Shown here piece by piece: positions 9,315 to 18,293 of a DNA stretch of 32,000 bases. Source of the stretch: Podochytrium sp. JEL0797 (taxonomy: Eukaryota > Chytridiomycota > Chytridiomycetes > Chytridiales > Chytriomycetaceae). The notes beneath the pieces were generated by a model, which was given only the letters and a program-made list of their open reading frames with translations, made no database searches and was not told the origin of the DNA. The position numbers and the translations under genes are program-made. The stretch is from positions 1 through 32,000 of the forward strand of contig JADGJG010000198.1 in assembly GCA_027596195.1 (NCBI GenBank). Reading direction: 5' to 3'. Within the stretch, counting starts at the first letter, position 1. Every line of letters begins with the position of its first letter.

Positions 9315-10568
9315 ATGGACCCGCCAATGCCTCCTCCTGCGCAGCCATCGAATGCCGAGATCTTTGCCCTTCTCTCGCAGATTGCTGCCAAGCAGTCTCA
9401 ACTCGAGCAGATAATCGAATCGCAGTTCAAACAACAAGCCGTCTCAAGCAGCATTATGACCCTTTCAACCAACACTCGCCTCGATGCCCTCGAATCTTCA
9501 GTGTCCCAATACCTCCTCCAACTCTCTCTCCAACTGCAGAACCCGACCAAGAAGTTCTACACTCGCTTTTTCGATCTTGCTCGTTTGATACTCGCCCGGA
9601 TCCACCCAAAGCGCCTCTATCGCTCCTTCCGTGGATGTATCTCAACTCTCTCATTCGCCTCTCTCAACCTCCGCCGCTTTCTGTCACTTCCCGACACCAC
9701 TTTATTCCTCGAACCTTCCAAACTTAACTCACACTCCTCGACAGCTCTCCCTCTTACTACCAGACTGCGTACTTTCGAAGCCAATTGAAGCATCTTCAGA
9801 CAATCAAATGGGGAATCACAGCAGTCGGGCGCTTATAATCCTACATCCTCCGGCCCTGCAACTGTCGATTATCTTCTTCGAAGTGAAGCATCTCGTTGTT
9901 TTGATCCTTATCGGATGCAAGCTTGGTGGACCGATCCCGGTCGAAATTGGAAACCTCGAGTGCCTTGAAGCCTTGCATTTGGGCCAGAACCATCTCGAAG
10001 GCCCCATTCCCTCCTCCATTTCCTGTCTCAAGCACATGATAGTGTTGTCCCTGAACAGCAACATGCTTTCTACATCGGTTAGCCTGCGATTGGACAACAA
10101 TAAACTGTCGGGTGCACTTCCATCGTCTCTGGGCAACCTCAGTAAACTGGCATCGATGCTTCTTGGTAAAAATTCGTTTTCTGGGCCTGGGGCCCCTCTC
10201 GACTTTGAACACGTTATCCCTCGAAGAAAACGAGGAGTTGACCGGAGGAGCTTGGAAATCTCACTGAACTTCAACACTTGTATCTTGGAACCTGCAACCT
10301 GTCGGGAGAGATTCCGCCTGAACTCGGCCACCTCGCAAACTTGAAACAACTGAAACAGTGGGAACGTGTTGTTGTCTGGCGAGGTACCTGCGGAGCTGGC
10401 GGCATTGGACCGTTTGGAGTTGTTGGATGTGCGTGGTTGCCCAAATATCTCGTGTTCTGTAAATTTGAAGATGGTGTGTTGCGAGAGGGAGTGATGCTTG
10501 AGGAATCAGAAGACGAGGACGGTTCAGAAGATGGCAGCGAATTTGAGGAAGAAAGTGACTTGGGATGA
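9315..10568 (+). pseudogene. Broken F-box/LRR gene (copy 1 of the family)
   Basis: The start MDPPMPPPAQPSNAEIFALL matches the - strand copies (MDPPLSPQQPSNADLF, MNPPTSHPQPSNAEIF). It is followed by a coiled-coil-like segment and a shortened F-box (RFFDLARLILARIHPK), in which the F-box start present in the intact paralog (LNSVPSEVVAL) is missing. The frame reaches a stop at 9788. The family motif KWGI appears in another frame at about 9806, then stops within six codons. LRRs resume in a third stretch (about 9900-10200: IGCKLGGPIPVEIGNLECLE, LDNNKLSGALPSSLGNLSKL) with half a repeat lost near 10074. Another shift leads to NLSGEIPPELGHL (10296) and an acidic tail ending FEEESDLG at 10568. At least three frame breaks, not explained by GT-AG introns, mark it as a pseudogene. 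Confidence 0.85.
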
Positions 10569-10647
10569 AAATCAATATATAGATAAAGGTACGGTCTATT
10601 CGCTTTTGTCTCTCAAGTCAAACATTTTTTCCCGCCCAATTCCTCGA

Positions 10648-13532
10648 ATGACACCTTCGAATGTTTCCGTTACGTCTTCCGCAGACAACGCCAGCACCGC
10701 CATTGAGTATGGAAGAACACGGGCACAGCTTGCCGTGCTTCGCAAAGGCCTCCTGTTGGTGCGTTATTGCGTGTCCTGACCTGCCTAACTCGGAAACAGG
10801 AACAAGCCAAGGCGAAGTCGCTCGAAACTCAGCTGAGAAACAAAGATCAAATGCTGCGCGATGCAAACCAGCAGATGCTTCTGTTGTCGGCGCATAACGA
10901 GACCCTCGTAAAGCGAATCGAGTTGATGGCTAGGGAGAACGAGTCCTCGTCTGGCTTTGCGTCCTTGATTCCGAGCATCTTATTGAAGGTATTCAAATAC
11001 TTATATACCTAGTGATATCGTATCGTACCTTGTAATGCTGAAGAATGTTTCAACCTCCTCTCAGAAGAAACCAAGTACCGCCAGCATCTCCGCAAGCCTC
11101 CACAGCCATCAAGACATGGAACTCGTCTTTGACCAGATGGAATCGAAAGCAATCGAAAACGGTATGCTTCTTGCTTTCGAATCAAGTCATTCTGACACCC
11201 CTCTTCCACTCCGCCCCCAGCCGACCTCCGCGATCAACTCGAATCCACAGAATCAACACTCACATCCCTCCGATCCAAGCTCTTTGATACTGAATCCTCT
11301 CTTGCGGAATTAACCGCGTCGCATGCGGACCTCGAATCGCGGTCACAGGCTGTGCAAACTCAGCTCGAGAAATCACGCGAATTGATGGGTGTTCAGAAGC
11401 AGCGCGATTCAGTCTCGTTGCTGAATTTGACGCATTGTGTGCAAGATTGGAGGGCATTTGCGTTACAGGTGCAGGAATTGGGTGTGAGGCGTGCCGGCAC
11501 GGAGGATTCGCGGGAGCAAACCTCTGCTCCGGTTATTTTGGAGCTGATGAATGGATTGCGGAAATATTGCGAATCTGCATTCGAAGTCCTCAGTGTGGTC
11601 AGTTTGGCGCCATTTTGTCGAAACCTAAAAGTTGTCTCACCCAACGACCCACGAATCACAGAACCTTCAAAATCCCCCCTCCACCTCATTCAACACCACG
11701 AACCCGAGTCTCCTGGACCCTCTCACCTCCCCTCAAAATATCCCGCCCCTGCGCAAATTCGAATCCGCCCTTTCAGCGTCCTGCCTCGCCCAAATCTCGT
11801 CCCTCTCGAACGTATCTCTCAAACGGCGGAGCATCGTGCTCGATTTGACTGTCGCAGCAATGAAGGACAGGGAATCTTCAGACAGGAACGATTGGACCGC
11901 GAGTCTTGTGACTGATTTGAAGGACCTTGCGGCCACGTTTCGAGATTTTGTCTCGTGTGTCGAAACTGCAGCTTCTTCATTAGGTAAGTTTGCAACGTCT
12001 CCCTCGGGATTGATTTGTCTTTCCCGCGACTTACCGAGAATTTTTCAGATCCAACCTCGGCAACCTCGCAACTCCACATCCACCACCTCTTCCTCCGCCT
12101 TCATCACACCTTCCACACCCGTCTTGCCCTCCACTGGCGCTTCAAACTCCACTCCACAACTCCAACCCGCGCCACCACCACCCTCCTCGCAATATTCCCA
12201 TTTTCCACCCCCGCCATCCCTGCGAGTGTGGATGCTGATTCGGTGCACGCGCTCTACCGAATTGCAGACACACTTTCCACCCATCGCGTTTCCGCTGTCG
12301 CGCGCGACGCCAGGCCGGAGTCTGGTGTACAAACGGAATCCATGGGCACGCACGAATCCAACACCCAAACAGATGCTCTTACACGCACTGTAACGACCGG
12401 GTCCGATCCGATCCGAATTGATTTCAGTTGTGGGAAGGGTGTGCAAACGGATGGTGTCGAAACGGTGCACACGGGGACAGACGCTGCAGAATCGCACGGA
12501 GTGGGTGTCGACACACAAACTGTTGCAGTCGAGTGCTTGGATCGTGGGGTCAGGTCGGGTGTGGTTCACGTCGAGGAAATGGGGGTTCAGACTTTGACTG
12601 TCGAGGGTTCGAGTGTGTCGTGTCAGCAGAGTGGTTTTGTGGAATCTGTGCCTGTCCAAACGGAGACGGTTTTGACTGGGGTGTGTGGGACGCAGACTCC
12701 AGTGGATGAGGTCCCACTCGAGCGGGGGACGAGTACGAGCACGGAGGAGGTGTTTATACAAGCTCACGACGTGTTGGATCAACTTGGCGTAGGTGCAGTT
12801 GGGTCTGTCAACGAGGGCGTGATGGTTGTGGATGTGAATGGGGAAGAGGAGGATGAAGTCTCAGGGCGGACCACCAAATCGGAATCGATTTCGAAAGCGG
12901 GGCCGGGTGCTGCAACGAACGGAGTTGCGTCGGTGCCGAGTGGGGAAAAGAAGAAGAAAAAGAAGAACAAGAAGAAGGGTGGTGGTAGTGGTGCTGGTGG
13001 GGCTGCAAATGGGGCGGGTGGTGGATTTGGCGGTGGCGCGGTTGTGTTGACTCCTCCGAAGGCTGCAGAGTCGGATACATCCGTACCGCTTGCTTCAGTT
13101 GATCCAGCACCAACCCCAGCCGCTGAACTGGTTCCAAAGACTCACGAACTGGCGATTCTTCAACCCTCGGAACCCACGACTTCAACCGCAGCCGCTGCAC
13201 TGGCTCCAGACGCAAACGAACCCGCTATTCCTCCACCCACCATTCCAACCCCACCCCGACCAGAACCCCCCCTCTCCCAAACCATCACCATCACCTCCCA
13301 TGCGACACTCACCCACTTTTCCCTCCCCGCCGCATCCCTCCTCACATCCACCACGCCACAACACTTCACCATCGAAAAGGAAGGCAGCATCGACGCGGTA
13401 TGGGATATGGATAGGATACAAGCGCTCGTGGACACATGTCGGAGGAATGAGGCGCGGTGTGTGCGGTATGAGCGGTTGTTGAGGGAGAAGGGTGGAGTGA
13501 TGGAGGAGGAGGAAGAGGCGGTTGGATGTTAA
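10648..13532 (+). CDS. KLRAQ coiled-coil protein, PPP1R21 (FERRY subunit) homolog
   Basis: Six exons by splice sites and phase: 10648-10758, 10800-10988, 11065-11161, 11221-11597, 11662-11983, 12049-13532; 859 residues. The N-terminus carries the family signature: EYGRTRAQLAVLRKGLLL joined to EQAKAKSLETQLRNKDQMLR matches the KLRAQ segment of animal PPP1R21 (YSKLRAQNQVLKKG, then EQANSAALKEQLKMKDQSLR). Coiled coil continues to about residue 100 and through exon 4 (ADLRDQLESTESTLTSLRSK). Animal PPP1R21 is a core subunit of FERRY, a Rab5 effector that couples mRNA to early endosomes; the same role here is inference. Residues about 458-582 are predicted disordered and hold seven xQT motifs; a Lys-rich block (EKKKKKKNKKK), Gly- and Pro-rich runs and a short C-terminal helix (DRIQALVDTCRRNEARC) follow. 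The TTKRSYEDQ C-terminal domain of animals is not visible. Intron 1 is only 41 nt. Confidence 0.85.
12324..12698 (+). other. Seven xQT motifs, possible LC8-binding ladder in the protein
   Basis: Within exon 6 of the PPP1R21-like gene the codons spell GVQT (12324), NTQT (12360), GVQT (12438), DTQT (12510), GVQT (12582), PVQT (12651) and GTQT (12687). Spacings are 12, 26, 24, 24, 23 and 12 residues. Three carry the exact TQT core and three GVQT, both close to known motifs of dynein light chain LC8 (TQT, G[IV]QV). The flanks are acidic or small residues, as is common for LC8 sites. Binding is inferred. Confidence 0.55.
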
Positions 13533-13820
13533 ATTTTGTCGGACAGGTGGTGTGTCATCGATTATTAAAGATGTAGTATTTGCGCTTTTTATTGAGAGGT
13601 CAGCAAAAGACACATTGGCATGAATGGAAATTTTGAAGGAGCGGCAAGGGTGTGCGGTGGTTGTCACTCATTTGAGGTTCCCCCGGTCCATGCCGCGGTA
13701 ATAAAATCGAAACTTCAACTTTGGGCAAAAAATTCTCAAAATATTCCCATCCCAACGTTCCGTTCATCAACGTGCTCCTCGAGTGGCGTGACCGCGATGC
13801 GAAGCCGAAAGATAAAGTGC

Positions 13821-13891
13821 GATCCCACTGGGGATTGAACCCAGGACCTTCAGCTCCGGAAACTGACGCGTTGCCACTTCGCTATGGGACC
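13821..13891 (-). tRNA. tRNA-Arg (anticodon CCG)
   Basis: Read on the - strand, a complete cloverleaf of 71 nt is visible. The acceptor GGTCCCA pairs with TGGGATC (one G-U pair). The D arm is GCG/CGC. The anticodon stem TCAGT/GCTGA closes the loop TTCCGGA with anticodon CCG, reading the Arg codon CGG. The T arm CTGGG-TTCAATC-CCCAG is perfect and carries the B box. No intron is present. CCA is not encoded, as expected for a nuclear gene. No T run follows at once; the first clear ones are about 75 nt downstream, near 13725-13745. Confidence 0.93.
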
Positions 13892-14176
13892 GCTGATATG
13901 TTAACTCGCTTTCCTTTTCAAATCTCTTTTTGTTAGGTTCTACCCATCACCAATAGTGTTGATTTTCTAGGCTTCTCTCATTACCAATAGTGATGGCGGT
14001 CATTTTCGAGGATGGTAAAGGTTAATCGCGAAGAGACTAAAAAAAAAGTTCTCCGTCTTTGGCAGCGTTATGGAGAGAGAGATGGTTGCAGGGAAGAGTT
14101 GCGCTAAGGGTCTAAGCGTTGTGATAAAAGAACAGTTGAGTGTTGTATTTTACGCGTTTTTATTTCAACATACATC
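13892..14176. other. Intergenic stretch with a short duplicated element
   Basis: No gene is seen. ACCAATAGTG occurs twice about 37 bp apart (near 13948 and 13985), the second followed by ATGGCGG. ACCAAT is a CCAAT-like box, so a regulatory role is possible. The 3' end of the - strand gene at 14177 (TTTTTATTTC, an AATAAA on its own strand) falls at the right edge. The preceding gap 13533-13820 holds the 3' end of the KLRAQ gene and no other gene. Confidence 0.35.
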
Positions 14177-14790
14177 TCATCCCAAAACTCTAATCTCAAA
14201 CTTCTCAGCGTCATAAAAATGCGTCATCATGCTCATTTGACCTTTCTCACGCGGATAGAACGACAAAAACAGCGAATTGTAGCGGTTTCTGAGTCCGACA
14301 CTGGCGCCACCACACGAAATAATCTCCCAATGATGCTCCGTGCCCAGAGCTGAGAGATTACATCTTTGGAAATCACTCCATTGGGTGTATCCATGCGATC
14401 TCTTGTATTCGTGTGGCACACATGTGAGGCACTGATTGTGTCTCACGGATTCAATCACGATGAATTTGCCGACGGCGTGAATCCGGAACCGCTCTTCTTC
14501 ACCGGTATAGAACCCCAAGAGACTGTAAGGTCCAGATCCTTTCCTGGATCGAATGAACATGTGAATTGATAGCGCCGGCCAAGCATTCACAATTCAACTC
14601 ACTTCATGTAATTGCCTTGCCTGTAAAACGCCACCACCTGCTGATCCAAGCGTCCCGCATTCGTGGGTGGTGCGGCATTGCGGAACGGCGCCCAGAGGTC
14701 CAATGCGGGCCACAAGTTAAACGAAACGTTGATTGGGTTGTCGTGGATCTCAATGGGAACGTATGCAATGCCAAGAGCAGCGGCTGACAT
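14177..14790 (-). CDS. Small two-exon protein, possibly beta-trefoil
   Basis: Exon 1 is 14790-14603 and exon 2 is 14543-14177, joined over a 59-nt GT-AG intron with matching phase, giving 184 residues (MSAAALGIAYVPIEIHDNPI to KFEIRVLG). An in-frame ATG at 14901 would add 37 residues. Exon 1 has FNLWPALDLWAPFRNAAPP. Exon 2 has short strands with turns (YSLLGFYTGEEERFRIHAVG, KFIVIESVRHNQCLTCV) and a block WEIISCGGASVGLRNRYNSL followed by FLSFYP, typical in style of fascin- or lectin-like beta-trefoil repeats (glycine, then LRN, then a strand starting with L-S). I do not recognise a defined family, so no function is given. No signal peptide is evident. It lies between the tRNA and the - strand LRR pseudogenes. 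Confidence 0.7.
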
Positions 14791-15113
14791 TTTTAGTCGT
14801 TGGGTGATCTGTTTTGCGAGGAAGCGGTGAGCGTTGAGACGGTGGTCTTGACTCGTACCTGCTGCGTTGTGTGTGCGAAAAATATTACCAAACTTGGCCA
14901 CATTCCGCGCTCATCAGACACGGAGAAACTCCCTTCATACCATTATACTAATGAACGATTTCAACTAATAGTATTAAAATTCAAGATAAATAATTGTAAG
15001 TCTGTCAAACACACGTCTGGAAATTAAGTGAAGCTGGTTATCCATGTTATCCATTGTCCCCGGCGCGCCTGATTTGGAGGAGCGACAAAGCTTGTATTTA
15101 TTGATAGCGCAGT

Positions 15114-16422
15114 TCATTCCAAATCACTCTCTTCATCAAGTTCACCACCAACTTCCGAACCTGCCTGGTCTTCCGATCCCTCTTCCACGACCACACCTTC
15201 TCGAAACTCTGCCGACCATGAGACACCGGGACACCCACGCACATCCACCGTCACCAAATCCTCCAAGGCTGCCAGCTCAGCAGGAAGCTCCCCAGTCGAC
15301 GGCACGTTCCCCCAAGACCAATTCCTCCAGTTTCGAGAGTCGACTAAGCTCGCGCGGAATTCTGCCAGAAAAACTGCAGAAATCCAGATACATTCGCTCC
15401 AAGTTAGAGAAATTTCCAATCTCAGCGGGAAAGGAACCCCATGTCGCGAAGATTAAGGGTCTTAAAGACGCGAGGGAGCCCCATTCGGGTGGAATCAAGC
15501 CAGTGAGAGAGTTACCGGCAACATTCAGCACTTCAAGTTTGCAGAGACAGCTGAGGGATGCTGGTAAAGCACCAGACAAATTGTTGTAGCCCAGCGAGAG
15601 GATGGTCATGTTGGAGAGTTGACCCAACTCAGCGGGAATCGAGCCAGATAGTCGGTTATTATTCAAAGATAACTCCTTCAACTGTTTGAGGTTAGAAATG
15701 GAGGAAGGAATTTGCCCTTCGAGACGGTTCATGCATAAATCCAGTACTTCAACAGAGAGAAGGTTTCTGATCTCGATCGGAATCGGCCCATCAAGATTGC
15801 ATCCAATGAGGGTCAAATGGACGAGATGCTTCATTTCGACAACAAGGATTGATAGTTGCGGGGATGGATAGGGGTTTTGCGCAGCAAATCGTCTTCGCCA
15901 ACCGATTGTCTTGAGATTCTTTCATTGGCTTCGAAAGAAGGAGATTTGGTAGAAAGGGGGAGATTTGTCCAGGTACGTGAGGTCCTGGTCGGAAGGCTCG
16001 AAGGACCTGGTGGTGGGGTCGGGAAGGGGCAGAAAGCGGCAGAGGTTGGGAGAGGCGAAGGATTGAGTCGAAATACAGGCGCGGAAGGAGTGGGAGAGGC
16101 CTCGCAGCTTCTAGACTTGCTTTGGATGGATCCAGGCCAGGATCAAACGAGCAAGATCGAAAGGAAGGTCACGGAAGCGAGTGTTGAACTTCTTGGACGG
16201 GTTAAGCAGTTGGAGGAGTTGAAGGGAGAGTTGACAGTGATTGAGGGAAGTCTGATGCGAGTGTTGGGACAAGGAAGGCTCGAGGGCATCGAGGCGAGTG
16301 TTGGCTTGCACTTCGATCCTCTGCTGGTTGGCAGTGACTTTGTGGACTTCGGAAGGCAGTTGGGTCAAGAGGACAAAGAGATCTGCATTTGAAGGCTGCT
16401 GAGGAGACAATGGCGGGTCCAT
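15114..16422 (-). pseudogene. Broken F-box/LRR gene (copy 2 of the family)
   Basis: On the - strand the start-like ATG at 16422 opens MDPPLSPQQPSNADLFVLLT, then a helical segment (NTRLDALEPSLSQHSHQTSL) and an F-box remnant (RFRDLPFDLARLILAWIHPK), ending in a stop at 16111. After a gap without a good frame, six plant-type LRRs run in one frame from 15834 to about 15400 (IGCNLDGPIPIEIRNL, LNNNRLSGSIPAELGQL, LGYNNLSGALPASLSCL, VAGNSLTGLIPPEWGSL). A frameshift near 15320 moves the C-terminus to another frame (TGELPAELAALEDLVTVDVR) and to the acidic tail GGELDEESDLE with stop at 15114-15116. Missing middle, frame breaks and an intact intronless paralog at 21590 argue for a pseudogene. The LRR part alone could still be translated from an internal ATG (15834). 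Confidence 0.82.
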
Positions 16423-16610
16423 GCGATTGATGGTGGTGGGGGTAGGTATTACCCCTCCTGCTGTAGGGTATTTTTCTTTCAAATTTCCTCTTACTCTCGT
16501 CACTCAACTCAATGGTTTTATATTTCCATCGCTGAGGACGCGTCCGAGAAACATCATTTTCGATGAACGACCAAGCAAGCATTTAGTGGACAATTTATTG
16601 GCGTCTCATT

Positions 16611-17902
16611 TCATTCCAAATCACTCTCTTCATGGCATTGGTCCCTCAAGCAACACACCGTCTCGAAAATCCACCAAACACGAGACACCAGGACATCCAC
16701 GAACATCCACTATCTCCAAATTCTCCAATGCAGCCAACTCTGCAGGAATCTCCCCAACCAGCCATCAAGTACAACTCTTGCAATCTCTGGAGTCGACCAA
16801 GCTCACGCGGAATTTCTCCAGACAAGCTGCAGCCACCCAGATACATCTCTTGCAAGTTGGAGAGATTTCCAAACCAGGAGGGAATGGAACTGGATACGCC
16901 TTCGTTTTCGTCGAGTTTAAGACTGTTCAAGCACGTGAGGGAGTCCCATTCCAGTGGAATTAACGCGGTTAGAAGGTTACCGGAAAGATTCAACTCTTCA
17001 AGTTGCTGAGGTGGCTGAGCGATGCTGGCAATGGACCAGACAAATTGTTGAAGCCCAGCGAGAGTGTGGTCATGTTGGAGAGTTGACCAACTCGGCGGGA
17101 ATCGGACCAGACAGTTGGTTTGAATGCAAATACAGCTTCTCCAACTGTTTGAGACAAGAAATGGAGGAAGGAATGGGCCCTTTGAATCGGTTCCAGCGCA
17201 AAGTCAACACTTTGACAGAGACAAGGGTTCCAATTTCGACCGGAATCGGCCCATCAAGACTGCATCGGCTAAGGGCCAAATATACGAGCTGCTTCATTTC
17301 AACGACCAGAATTGGCAGCTGCAGGGCGGAGTGATGCGGGATTTCAACGTGTTCGAAACCGTCTTCCGTGATTCCCCAACAGATTGTCTTGAGCTGCATC
17401 CATTGGCTTCGAAAGTACGCGATCTGGTAGCAAGATGGAGAATTGTTGAGGAACGTGGCGTCGTGTTGGGAAGGCTCGAGGGACTTGGTGATGGCGGGGT
17501 CGGGAGAAGGCAGAACGCGGCGGAGGTTGAGGGAAGCGAACGAGAGCGATTCAATGCCATCGCGGAAGGAGCGAGAGAGGCCTCGGAGCTTCCAGACTTG
17601 CTTGGGATGGATTCAGGCCAGGATAAACAAACAACCGCGGAAGGAAGGGCACTGAGGCGAGTGTAGAACTTCTTTTTGTGGTTCAGCAGTTGGAGGAGTT
17701 GGAGAGAGACTTTGCGGAGGGTAAGGGAAGTCGGATGCGAGTGTTGGGACAAAGAAGGCTCTAGGGCTTCGAGGCGAGTGTTGGTTAAGATGGCTTGGTG
17801 TTGTAACTGCGACTCAATTCTCTCCTGACTGGCAGCAATCTGAGAGAGGAGCGCAAAGATCTCGGCATTCGATGGCTGCGGATGAGACGTTGGCGGGTTC
17901 AT
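16611..17902 (-). pseudogene. Broken F-box/LRR gene (copy 3 of the family)
   Basis: The start-like ATG at 17902 (-) gives MNPPTSHPQPSNAEIFALLS, then NTRLEALEPSLSQHSHPTSL and KKKFYTRLSALPSAVVCLSW, where the frame leaves the F-box (RVHPKQVWK appears in another frame). The motif TICWGITEDG is found at about 17387 in another frame, followed by LRRs (LSRCSLDGPIPVEIGTL, LRWNRFKGPIPSSISCL, LHSNQLSGPIPAEL) to a stop at 17070. LRRs then continue from 16993 (LSGNLLTALIPLEWDSL, LGGCSLSGEIPRELGRL). The acidic tail is reduced to EESDLE (stop at 16611-16613) after a deletion. It lies directly upstream of the copy at 15114, in the same direction, so the pair looks like a tandem duplication. Confidence 0.82.
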
Positions 17903-18293
17903 GCGGGGGATGGCTGGTCGTGGGCAGATTTGCAAATTGCAATCTCCCGTCAATCTCCCGTTTGGAAAGACCATTAATCCTACAGAATTCTTGGGAAATG
18001 AGGACAAGCCGAATCTCGATCGACGGCAATTTTGCGGTTATTTCTCTTGTTTTTATGGCGTGGGGACCACGCGTGAAACGCGAGCCCAACACGGGTGGCC
18101 TGGCCGAAAATCGAAAACCTTTTCTTTTACACCTTCCTGTGGGGTTATTTCCCCTTTTCGCCTATCACTGAAAGAGAAAAAAACAAGTCGAAACCCCACC
18201 CCTGACTTTCCGCCACCGCCACGAACTCCACCCATCATCCGAGAAACCATCCAAACACTCTGCTCATTGCATTCCACTGCATTTCCCTACGAT
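17903..18293. other. Intergenic region, divergent promoters
   Basis: The region lies between the - strand LRR pseudogene and the + strand RRM gene. No gene is recognised. It includes TGGGGACCACGCGTGAAACG near 18060 and a CA/CC-rich leader (18195-18290) before the RRM start. No specific site can be named. Confidence 0.4.

Noticed and set aside
9315..10568. Reading the broken LRR pieces as exons of a working gene
   Set aside because: The intact paralog at 21590 has no introns, the frame changes fall inside repeats and lack matching GT-AG pairs, and parts of the F-box and of repeats are missing.
12045..12782. Long antisense open frame (245 codons) across exon 6 of the KLRAQ gene
   Set aside because: It is a shadow of GC-rich third positions in the real coding strand; it is low complexity and shows no family features.
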